NCBI GenBank assembly: GCA_017436905.1
Contig: JAFSCF010000018.1
Coordinates: forward strand, 61,005 to 125,004
Source of the DNA: Clostridia bacterium
Lineage (GTDB): Bacteria > Bacillota > Clostridia > UMGS1810
Length of the DNA: 64,000 nucleotides
Direction of reading: 5' to 3'
Position numbers and translations under genes: made by a program. How positions within the stretch are numbered: the first letter of the stretch is position 1; the number at the start of each line of letters is the position of its first letter. The notes under the pieces are model-generated. The model made no database searches, was not told the origin of the DNA, and was given only the letters and a program-made list of their open reading frames with translations. This document shows, piece after piece, positions 48,517 to 56,151 of this stretch.

Positions 48517-48960
48517 ATGCAAAAGTTATTAAAGCAGATTTTTCTTTTTTTGGTGGGCGGAACGGTATATATTATAATAGAAATTATTTGGAGATGGCTG
48601 TGGAAAAACACGCCTACACATTGGACAATGTTTGTGCTTGGCGGACTTTCATTTTTATCCATCGGATACATCAACGAAATCTTACCACGCAGAACATCTT
48701 TGTGGTTGCAATGCCTTATAGGTACAGGCATAATACTTTTACTTGAATTTGTATTCGGGTGTATACTGAATTTGTGGCTAAAACTTGATATATGGGATTA
48801 TTCTCACCTGCCGTTTAACATTTTAGGTCAGATTTGTCTGCCGTTTGCTTTTGCTTGGTACGCCTTAACCGCCGCAGCAATTATAGCAGATGATTACCTG
48901 AGGTTTAAAGTGTTTAATGAAGAAAAACCTAAATACAAATTATCTTTCAAAAGGCAATAA
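48517..48960 (+). CDS. CmpB-type putative ABC transporter permease (PF06541-like)
   Basis: 147 residues, about five hydrophobic helices. YINEILPRRTSLWLQCLIG, EFVFGCILNLWLKLDIWDYSHLP (NLWLKLDIWDYSHLP is the family's most conserved stretch) and NILGQICLPFAFAWY identify it. The role is unknown despite the family name; no partner ATPase is present. The ATG at 48517 has AGGTGG six bases upstream; the frame is open back to 48364 but that part overlaps azlD. Confidence 0.78.
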   Translation: MQKLLKQIFLFLVGGTVYIIIEIIWRWLWKNTPTHWTMFVLGGLSFLSIGYINEILPRRTSLWLQCLIGTGIILLLEFVFGCILNLWLKLDIWDYSHLPFNILGQICLPFAFAWYALTAAAIIADDYLRFKVFNEEKPKYKLSFKRQ

Positions 48961-48989
48961 AAAGACAGTTCGTATGAACTGTCTTTTTT
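48961..48989. terminator. Terminator T2, GACAGTT family
   Basis: AAAGACAGTTC / GAACTGTCTTT with a 4-base loop, between convergent CmpB-like and methyltransferase genes. Confidence 0.85.
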
Positions 48990-51371
48990 CTATGCATCAT
49001 AAGAAAACACAATACAATTATCAATATTCTGTTTATTAATTAAAAACTTGGCTTTTCGCGCACTTCCGTCAGGCTGATGTCCCTGATTAAAAACAGAAAG
49101 TGCCTGATTCATATTAACACGGTTAAGTTCAAAAATCCTCATCCTCTTAAATTTCACAGAATGTTTCATTCGAGAAGCATAAGAGATCTTACAACCATCA
49201 ACATATGGCTCGCCTAATAATTCCATTCTTTTTTTTGCCATTTCGTTATTCATATCGGTATCTTTGATAGTTTCATGTTCGTAAATTACATACCATAACT
49301 TTCCATATCTTGCTATAGCATCCAGTACATTTTCCTGATCATTTCCAGGGGCCTCATTTTTACTTATGTCACTTGCTTTCAAATCACCATAAAAATTATC
49401 TTTAGGAAAAATTAAATCAAAGTCCAACATATTCGAATCTTTCAAATTTCCGATATATTTTATTTGATCTTCATAATTGTTTTGTTTAACAAATGTTGCG
49501 AATTTATATTCAAGACTCCATCCAGGCCACTCAGTGCCTTTCCATTGATACCACAAAGCGTCTTTCATTTCGCTAATTGCTTCATCTGCGGTAATCCATT
49601 TATCAAATGTAAATTCATTATTAAATGATTTAAAAATTTCAAATACAGAATTACCACTAAGATTTCCATCAAGATATTTTTTAAAATTTTTACTTAAAAC
49701 TGAAGTAACATGATTGCCCCTGTAATCAATCTTTTCAAAAACACCATGAGTAACAGCCTGATAGATATCATTAGTATACACATGCGCAGCGCTTGAGTTC
49801 AATTTTCGGAAAATGTAATCCTCCAGTCTAAACTCAACAAAAACAACAAGTCCATCATAATGGTAAATCCCCATAAGTCTTATATTGGTATTCGGATCGT
49901 CTTTATGCTCATTATAAAAATCTTTAAACCACGGCTTGAGTTGACATCTTTTTTTAAATATCGGATGAGGATTGCTCAAATATGTTACAGAAGACGTAAG
50001 AAAATACTCTTTGATCCCATTATGATGGTAAGTATACACTTTTTTTGTTTTATTATACTTTTCTATCGCACAACTATCACCCAACGCACTGCGATATGCA
50101 TTTAAAATATCACTGGATTTAGATAAAGGCTGATCATAATCAATTACCATTTGCATATTAGGTGATATTTGTTCACTTTTAAAAACTTGTTCTCTTTCCA
50201 TATGCACTTTCCTTTCGCCACCATACACAAATAATTGTTCAGCAAGGTATTCAACACAATTAACATTTACTGCATTTCCAAACTGCTTATAAGCACAATG
50301 GTCATTAGTGTGAGGGATGAAAGTATCAGGGAAACTCTGCAATCTAGCTGCCTCTCGTGGAGTTAATCTACGTTTATATCTGCCGATAATTGGCATCTGT
50401 ACAATAGCAACAAGTGTAGGAAAAAATGTTGGTCTTTTAACCCTTATCCCTGATGGTCTGGATTGAATAAAACCATCCCAGACAGACTTTATACTTTCGC
50501 CTGCCTGCCATTCAAATTTGCGTTCCGTGGGTGTAAAATCTTCAAGATAATTCCACTTTTTAAGCCATTCGTCAATAAACTTTTTGTTATTTAAATACAA
50601 GTTTCTGTTTTTTATGCAGAAATCCGCTTTCCACTTGGGATATTCGTCTAAAGAATATGTTTGACCGAATTCAAATGACCATATAGGAAAACCTATTACT
50701 GTTTCTTTTATACCATTATAAAATTCATCCCAGCAATTAAGAACTTTTTCCTCATGCTCGCTTATATAGTATTTGCTATCAGCATTGTCATCAATAATAT
50801 TAGAATTAAATATGTCAAATTCATAATTATCATCAGGGATATTTATATTTAATTTCCCATTGTATACATCTTTTTTTATACCGGTTATATACACTCTTTC
50901 TCTTAACTGCGGTATTCCTAATTGATGAGGGCTCATAACAGTTATTTTTATATTATAACCTAAATCATCAAGAGCTTTTTTTATAACAGAAATTGTATTT
51001 CCGCCATCATGATTAAGCAGATTTCTCACATTTTCAAGAAATACATATTTAGGGTTAGTAGCCTTTAATATCCTTACAATTTCAAAAAACAAAGTTCCTT
51101 TTGTTTCATCAGCAAACCCCAAACGGCTGCCGGCTTTGGAAAAACTTTGGCAGGGAAAACCAGCACATAGAACATCATATTCCGGAATTTTTTTTACATC
51201 AATTTCTCTTACATCACCATATGCATCGATTCCATAATTTTCTTTATATGTTTGTACTGCATATTCATCAATTTCGGCAGCTAGCACACATTCGCCACCA
51301 AGATTTTTCATAGCCTGATGAAATCCGCCTATACCGGCAAATAAATCTATAAATTTAAACGACCTGTTAAT
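48990..51371 (-). CDS. DNA (cytosine-5) methyltransferase with C-terminal candidate endonuclease domain
   Basis: About 793 residues if begun at the ATT at 51371. Residues 1-365 are a C5-cytosine methyltransferase: SAM motif FIDLFAGIGGF, catalytic Cys74 in AGFPCQSFS, FLENVRNLL, the QLRERVYI motif and FGNAVNVN. The last 400 residues are not methylase; they end in a PD-(D/E)xK-like pattern with Asp652 and Asp663-x-Lys665 (FDLIF...YGDLKAS). This suggests a restriction nuclease fused to its methylase. The first ATG (51311) lies after the SAM motif, so the true start is upstream; only ATT or ATA is available in frame after the stop at 51378. Confidence 0.75.
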   Translation of the reverse strand: MNRSFKFIDLFAGIGGFHQAMKNLGGECVLAAEIDEYAVQTYKENYGIDAYGDVREIDVKKIPEYDVLCAGFPCQSFSKAGSRLGFADETKGTLFFEIVRILKATNPKYVFLENVRNLLNHDGGNTISVIKKALDDLGYNIKITVMSPHQLGIPQLRERVYITGIKKDVYNGKLNINIPDDNYEFDIFNSNIIDDNADSKYYISEHEEKVLNCWDEFYNGIKETVIGFPIWSFEFGQTYSLDEYPKWKADFCIKNRNLYLNNKKFIDEWLKKWNYLEDFTPTERKFEWQAGESIKSVWDGFIQSRPSGIRVKRPTFFPTLVAIVQMPIIGRYKRRLTPREAARLQSFPDTFIPHTNDHCAYKQFGNAVNVNCVEYLAEQLFVYGGERKVHMEREQVFKSEQISPNMQMVIDYDQPLSKSSDILNAYRSALGDSCAIEKYNKTKKVYTYHHNGIKEYFLTSSVTYLSNPHPIFKKRCQLKPWFKDFYNEHKDDPNTNIRLMGIYHYDGLVVFVEFRLEDYIFRKLNSSAAHVYTNDIYQAVTHGVFEKIDYRGNHVTSVLSKNFKKYLDGNLSGNSVFEIFKSFNNEFTFDKWITADEAISEMKDALWYQWKGTEWPGWSLEYKFATFVKQNNYEDQIKYIGNLKDSNMLDFDLIFPKDNFYGDLKASDISKNEAPGNDQENVLDAIARYGKLWYVIYEHETIKDTDMNNEMAKKRMELLGEPYVDGCKISYASRMKHSVKFKRMRIFELNRVNMNQALSVFNQGHQPDGSARKAKFLINKQNIDNCIVFSYDA

Positions 51372-51408
51372 GTGGCATCACCGCCTTGTCTAAATACTAA
51401 TACAAATA

Positions 51409-51437
51409 ATTTTATCACAAAATCATTTTTTTTGCAA
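51409..51437 (-). promoter_or_regulatory. Putative promoter of the methyltransferase fusion
   Basis: Minus strand: TTGCAA (51432-51437), 17-bp spacer, TAAAAT (51409-51414). The leader carries an AAGGCGGTG ribosome-site-like run just before an ATG at 51378 that opens only three codons. Confidence 0.5.
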
Positions 51438-51483
51438 CCTCTAATGTCAAATGATTTTACTTATATTAATGTGTACACACATA

Positions 51484-51519
51484 AAAAAAGACAGTTCGTG
51501 TGATGAACTGTCTTTTTTA
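51484..51519 (-). terminator. Terminator T3, GACAGTT family
   Basis: GACAGTTC / GAACTGTC with A and T runs; ends the RpiB-like gene and lies just upstream of the methyltransferase promoter. Confidence 0.85.
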
Positions 51520-51523
51520 TTAA

Positions 51524-52096
51524 TTAATCGGGTTTCTTTTCAAGTTTTAACGGATAATCACCAAGTTTATTTACTTTAAAGCCGTTTGCTTTATATTCTT
51601 CATAATCAAACGCTTCAAGTTCATCAATAGCAAGTTTGTGGAACTCGTAAAAATTCTTCCACCACTCGTAGCCAGTACCGAGGTCAGCATTAAGATATGC
51701 ATCAACTATATCACAAGCCATTGCAGGAGCAACATAAAAAGCACCCATGGCAAGTACATTTACACCATTACCGGTAATAGCACGAAGTGCCGCAGGAACA
51801 CTTTCTACAACGCCGGCATGAACATGAGGACACTTACTTGCAGCAATATGTATACCCATACCTGTGCCACAGAAAAGAAGTGCACGTTCAAATTCGCCCT
51901 CCGAAATCATAGAACCTACACGAAGTCCTACTCTATGAAACATCAAATCGGTATCGTCCGGGTCAGAATCAACCTTTACACCCATATCAGTAATTTTCCA
52001 TCCCTTTGCACGAAGATGCTCGCAAACAGCCTCTTTAAGTGGAAAACCAGCAAAGTCTGCGCCAACAACGATTTCTTTGTCTTTAATCATTTTCAT
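51524..52096 (-). CDS. RpiB/LacAB-family sugar-phosphate isomerase
   Basis: About 190 residues of the RpiB fold (ribose-5-phosphate or galactose-6-phosphate isomerase class). VVGADFAGFPLKEAV has the start-of-fold Asp, and FCGTGMGIHIAASKCP carries the catalytic region with Cys as base. It is longer than usual RpiB (about 150), with a C-terminal tail, suggesting a subfamily with another sugar. The ATG at 52096 lies about 11 bases from AAAGGAG, longer than ideal. Stands alone. Confidence 0.85.
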   Translation of the reverse strand: MKMIKDKEIVVGADFAGFPLKEAVCEHLRAKGWKITDMGVKVDSDPDDTDLMFHRVGLRVGSMISEGEFERALLFCGTGMGIHIAASKCPHVHAGVVESVPAALRAITGNGVNVLAMGAFYVAPAMACDIVDAYLNADLGTGYEWWKNFYEFHKLAIDELEAFDYEEYKANGFKVNKLGDYPLKLEKKPD

Positions 52097-52165
52097 ATCA
52101 ATCAACTCTCCTTTATACATTAAGGGTATATTCTTATTATATCATTTAATATATAGCAAGTCAAT

Positions 52166-52198
52166 AAAAAAGACAGTTCGTACTGAACTGTCTTTTTA
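52166..52198 (-). terminator. Terminator T4, GACAGTT family
   Basis: GACAGTTC / GAACTGTC, 5-base loop; ends the NifU-like/GGGtGRT operon. Confidence 0.85.
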
Positions 52199-52206
52199 TG
52201 AAAAAA

Positions 52207-53208
52207 TTATTTATTCATGCATTCCTGCACAGCAACTGCTACAGCAACAGTCATACCAACCATTGGGTTGTTACCTGCACCCAAAAGTCCCATCATCTCA
52301 ACGTGAGCAGGAACTGAAGAAGAACCTGCAAACTGTGCGTCTGAGTGCATACGTCCCATAGTATCTGTCATACCATAAGAAGCGGGGCCTGCAGCCATGT
52401 TATCGGGGTGCAGAGTTCTGCCTGTACCGCCACCAGAAGCAACTGAGAAGTATTTTTTACCCTGCTCGATACATTCTTTTTTGTATGTACCTGCAACGGG
52501 GTGCTGAAAACGTGTAGGGTTGGTGGAGTTACCTGTGATAGATACGTCAACGCCCTCTAAGTGCATGATAGCAACACCCTCACGAACGTCGTCTGCACCG
52601 TAGCATCTAACTTTTGCTCTTTCGCCGTCTGAGTATGCTTTTTCAGATACAACATTAACTTTACCTGTAGCATAGTCAAACTCTGTTTTAACGTATGTGA
52701 AACCGTTAATTCTTGAGATAATCTGTGCAGCGTCTTTACCAAGACCGTTAAGGATTACTCTTAAGGGTTCTTTTCTTACTTTGTTAGCGCTTTTTGCGAT
52801 ACCGATAGCACCCTCAGCAGCAGCGAATGACTCGTGCCCTGCGAGGAATGCAAAACATTTTGTTTCTTCTCTTAAAAGCATAGCACCGAGGTTACCGTGA
52901 CCAAGACCAACTTTTCTGTCATCAGCAACAGAGCCATCAATACAGAAAGCCTGCAGGCCCTCACCGATAACTTCTGCAGCGTCAGCAGCAGTTGTGCAGC
53001 CGCGTTTAATAGCAAGTGCTGCGCCTACAACGTATGCCCAAGCAGCATTTTCGAAACAGATAGGCTGAATGTCCTTTACAATTTTGTAAGGGTCAATGCC
53101 TTTGTCTGCACAAATTTTCTGTGCGTCTTCGATTGAAGCAATGCCGTTAGCATTTAATACTTTGTTTATATTGTCAATTCTTCTTTCATAACTTTCAAAC
53201 AATGCCAT
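52207..53208 (-). CDS. GGGtGRT-family protein
   Basis: 333 residues of the conserved family named after the motif in SVASGGGTGRTLHPDNM. Other conserved parts are GLGHGNLGAMLLREETKCFAF-type stretches, NGLGKDAAQIISRING, and NPMVGMTVAVAVAVQECM at the C-terminus. No enzyme activity is known to me. It always seems to pair with a NifU-like scaffold gene, as here (22 bases downstream of it). Several cysteines could hold a metal cluster. Cytoplasmic, abundant-gene-like Shine-Dalgarno (GGAGG). Confidence 0.85.
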   Translation of the reverse strand: MALFESYERRIDNINKVLNANGIASIEDAQKICADKGIDPYKIVKDIQPICFENAAWAYVVGAALAIKRGCTTAADAAEVIGEGLQAFCIDGSVADDRKVGLGHGNLGAMLLREETKCFAFLAGHESFAAAEGAIGIAKSANKVRKEPLRVILNGLGKDAAQIISRINGFTYVKTEFDYATGKVNVVSEKAYSDGERAKVRCYGADDVREGVAIMHLEGVDVSITGNSTNPTRFQHPVAGTYKKECIEQGKKYFSVASGGGTGRTLHPDNMAAGPASYGMTDTMGRMHSDAQFAGSSSVPAHVEMMGLLGAGNNPMVGMTVAVAVAVQECMNK

Positions 53209-53230
53209 TGTAACTAATCCTCCTTATATA

Positions 53231-53923
53231 TTATTCGTGACGGGGATCAACCATCTTAGCAGCATCTGCAACTCTGCCGTAGGTGCCTGTAGCGCCTTTT
53301 AATGCTTCGTTAGCGTCTGTGCCTTTTTTGATAGCGTCCATCATCTTGCCAAGGTTTACGAACTCATAACCGATGATTTCATCATCTGCATCAACTGCAA
53401 CTTTTGTTACATAACCCTCAGCCATCTCAAGGTATCTGGGGCCTTTAGCCAATGTGCCATACATAGTACCAACCTGGCTGCGTAAGCCTTTACCGAGGTC
53501 TTCCAGACCTGCACCGATTGGCAAACCACCCTCAGAGAAAGCAGTCTGTGTTCTTCCGTATACAATCTGGAGGAAGAGTTCTCTCATAGCAGTATTGATA
53601 GCATCACAAACGAGGTCAGTATTAAGTGCCTCAAGAATTGTTTTGCCGGGGAGTATTTCAGATGCCATAGCAGCTGAGTGTGTCATACCTGAGCAACCCA
53701 GAGTTTCTACCAGAGCCTCCTGAATAATACCGTCTTTAACATTGAGAGTGAGTTTGCATGCACCCTGCTGAGGAGCACACCAGCCCACACCGTGTGTAAG
53801 ACCTGAAATATCGCTGATTTCTTTGGATTTAACCCATTTACCCTCCTGTGGAATAGGAGCGGGACCATGGTTTGCGCCTTTTTTCAATGCGCACATATTC
53901 TGAACTTCTGCACTGTAAATCAT
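53231..53923 (-). CDS. NifU-like iron-sulfur scaffold paired with GGGtGRT
   Basis: 230 residues. LGCSGMTHSAAMASEILPGKTILEAL matches the IscU/NifU N-terminal fold with its central Cys region; two more cysteines lie upstream in VGWCAPQQGACKL. The 60 extra N-terminal and C-terminal residues distinguish it from IscU. No iscS/sufS is nearby. Probably delivers or holds a cluster for the GGGtGRT protein; inference from pairing only. GGAGA precedes the ATG; promoter at 53967-53995. Confidence 0.8.
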   Translation of the reverse strand: MIYSAEVQNMCALKKGANHGPAPIPQEGKWVKSKEISDISGLTHGVGWCAPQQGACKLTLNVKDGIIQEALVETLGCSGMTHSAAMASEILPGKTILEALNTDLVCDAINTAMRELFLQIVYGRTQTAFSEGGLPIGAGLEDLGKGLRSQVGTMYGTLAKGPRYLEMAEGYVTKVAVDADDEIIGYEFVNLGKMMDAIKKGTDANEALKGATGTYGRVADAAKMVDPRHE

Positions 53924-53966
53924 TTATGTATCTCCTTTCATAAATTTAAAAGTTTACATTGTTAAT

Positions 53967-53995
53967 ATTTTACCATACTTTGTCGAATTTAACAA
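53967..53995 (-). promoter_or_regulatory. Promoter of the NifU-like/GGGtGRT operon
   Basis: Minus strand: TTGTTA (53990-53995), 17-bp spacer, TAAAAT (53967-53972). Confidence 0.6.
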
Positions 53996-54036
53996 GTACA
54001 AAATTTAGTTTGCTTTTACAATTTATTTGTGTACTA

Positions 54037-54771
54037 TTACTCTGCGTCAGGTTCGTCCCAGTTATGGTATACTTCCTGAACGTCGTCGTTATCTTCCAAA
54101 GCGTCGATAAGTTTTTCCATCATAAGAAGGTCGTGCTCGTCTGTTAATGTTACAGTTGTCTGCGGAATCATATCAACCTCGGCAGATGCAAACGCATAGC
54201 CTTTAGCCTCTAACGCATCACGAACATCTCCCATGCTGTCAGGTTCAGTAGAGATTTCAAAGTAATCGTCCTCAACACCGAAATCCTCTGCACCGCAATC
54301 AAGTGCGTCCATCATAACTGTTTCTTCGTCAAGATCGTCCTTATTTATAATGATAATTCCTTTTCTGTCGAACATCCAGCCAACAGAACCCGTCTGGCCG
54401 AGATTTCCGCCAAACTTGTCAAAGTAATGGCGCAGGTCGCCCGCAGTTCTGTTTCTGTTATCGGTAAGCGCTTTTACAATAACTGCAACACCATTGGGTC
54501 CGTAACCCTCGTACTGAATATCTTCAAAGTTAGCAAGGTCCTGCTCGCCTGCTGCTTTTTTAATACAACGCTGAATATTATCGTTAGGCATATTGTTAGC
54601 CTTTGCCTTTGCAATAACGTCTTTTAAGCGTCTGTTAACCTCAGGGTCTGCACCGCCTGCTTTTGCAGCAACGGCTATCTCACGACCAATCTTTGTGTAG
54701 ATTTTGGCTTTCTGTGCATCAGACTTTTCTTTTTTGTGTTTAATGTTAGACCATTTGGAATGTCCTGACAT
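54037..54771 (-). CDS. YebC/PmpR-family protein
   Basis: 244 residues, full length for the family. MSGHSKWSNIKHKKEKSDA at the N-terminus is diagnostic, with GGADPEVNRRLKDVIAKA, GPNGVAVIVKALTDN and GGNLGQTGSVGWMFDRKG following. Originally described as transcriptional regulators; some members help ribosomes at proline-rich stretches. Monocistronic; promoter at 54843-54871. Confidence 0.95.
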   Translation of the reverse strand: MSGHSKWSNIKHKKEKSDAQKAKIYTKIGREIAVAAKAGGADPEVNRRLKDVIAKAKANNMPNDNIQRCIKKAAGEQDLANFEDIQYEGYGPNGVAVIVKALTDNRNRTAGDLRHYFDKFGGNLGQTGSVGWMFDRKGIIIINKDDLDEETVMMDALDCGAEDFGVEDDYFEISTEPDSMGDVRDALEAKGYAFASAEVDMIPQTTVTLTDEHDLLMMEKLIDALEDNDDVQEVYHNWDEPDAE

Positions 54772-54842
54772 ATTAACTTACCTCCGTATATATTTAAGTT
54801 TTAACGTTTATCAATGCTATTCTTTTGACAACACCACTATAT

Positions 54843-54871
54843 ATTAAACTACAAAATACTTAAATTGTCAA
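54843..54871 (-). promoter_or_regulatory. yebC promoter
   Basis: Minus strand: perfect TTGACA (54866-54871), 17-bp spacer, TTTAAT (54843-54848). Confidence 0.65.
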
Positions 54872-54999
54872 TCCCTCGTATGCGGGGTTTGTCAATATAT
54901 GCGATATATAATGAAGAAATTTTTTAAAAAAGGTATTTACAAATCAATTTTTTTGTAGTACTGTATTTATTGTGAGTTTTTTTAAAGAGGGTGCGATTA

Positions 55000-56118
55000 T
55001 TGGAAAAAGTGTGCCGACTGTGGCTTATAGCAATTGCAAAACTGCGCAGGTCTGCTATATCTAAACTGCTTGATTTATATAATTCTGCCGAGGCTGTGTA
55101 CAATATCAGCGAAAGCGAAATTAAATCGCTTAAGTTTCTAAATGATGAAGAAAAAGACGCACTTTGCAAAAAAGAACTTGAACTTGCAAACAAGTATCTG
55201 GAATATATATCAAAAAACGATACAAAGTTTATAACTCCGATTGACGAAGAATTTCCGTTTGCGCTGTTTCATATTGAAGACCCTCCGCACGGGTTGTTTT
55301 GCAGAGGAAAATTCATTGATATGAATGAGAATGTTTTAATCGCTGTTGTAGGCGCACGCAAATGCACTCAATACGGTCACGAATGCGCAAGGATAATCTC
55401 ACGCAATGTTGCAAAAGAGGGTGCGGTGATTGTAAGCGGTATGGCAACCGGTATTGACTCCGCTGCACACGAAGGTGCACTTGAGGCAGGTATGCCTACA
55501 ATAGCAGTGCTCGGCTGCGGCGTAAATATTGTTTATCCCCCATCTAACCATAATCTTATGAGGCGCATTATGGAAACTGGAATGGTTATAAGCGAATATC
55601 CTGTAAATACTTCTGCATCCAAATACACATTCCCCGACAGAAACAGAATTATATCCGGTATTTCAAGCGGCGTTGCCGTTATTGAAGCAGGCGCACGCAG
55701 CGGCTCGCTTATAACTGCCCGATGTGCCGCAGAGCAAGGCAAAGATATATATGCCGTTCCAGGGCATATAAACAGCCCGTCGTCAAAAGGAACTAACGAA
55801 CTTATTAAAGACGGTGCGCACCTTATAACGTGTGCAGAGGACGTCACTTTTAACTACTCTGCAAGACTTGAGTATGTAAAATCTAAATTTTACAATAAAA
55901 AAACTGCCGCGAATGAATATTTAACAAATCCGGCAGATAATAATGATATTGAAACGGCTATAGCAAATATACTTACTGCCGAGCCGATGACAATAGACGA
56001 AATTTCTGCTGTTACGGGTATGGATATACCCCAAATTAACACGGCACTTCTTATGATGGAACTGTCCGGAACTGTAATGACACATCCGTCAGGAAAATAC
56101 AGCAAACCAATTGAGTGA
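55000..56118 (+). CDS. dprA: DNA-processing protein DprA
   Basis: Loads RecA onto incoming single-stranded DNA in transformation; also present in non-competent Firmicutes. 372 aa. Rossmann-like core: VAVVGARKCTQYGHE (about 110), VSGMATGIDSAAHEGAL, AVLGCGVNIVYPPSN and SGVAVIEAGARSGSLITARCA. A C-terminal winged helix (about 315-370) follows. The TTG at 55000 lies nine bases from AGAGG; a GTG at 54991 overlaps that site. A weak promoter (TTTACA 54936-54941, TACTGT 54959-54964) precedes it. First gene of dprA-topA-trmFO. Confidence 0.93.
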   Translation: MEKVCRLWLIAIAKLRRSAISKLLDLYNSAEAVYNISESEIKSLKFLNDEEKDALCKKELELANKYLEYISKNDTKFITPIDEEFPFALFHIEDPPHGLFCRGKFIDMNENVLIAVVGARKCTQYGHECARIISRNVAKEGAVIVSGMATGIDSAAHEGALEAGMPTIAVLGCGVNIVYPPSNHNLMRRIMETGMVISEYPVNTSASKYTFPDRNRIISGISSGVAVIEAGARSGSLITARCAAEQGKDIYAVPGHINSPSSKGTNELIKDGAHLITCAEDVTFNYSARLEYVKSKFYNKKTAANEYLTNPADNNDIETAIANILTAEPMTIDEISAVTGMDIPQINTALLMMELSGTVMTHPSGKYSKPIE

Positions 56119-56151
56119 TTGATAATCTTAAGAGAGAAGGTTTTTTAATAA

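Noticed and set aside
48420..52198. Repeated palindromes as a possible CRISPR array
   Set aside because: Only four copies, kilobases apart, each at a gene end with T-runs; they are terminators.
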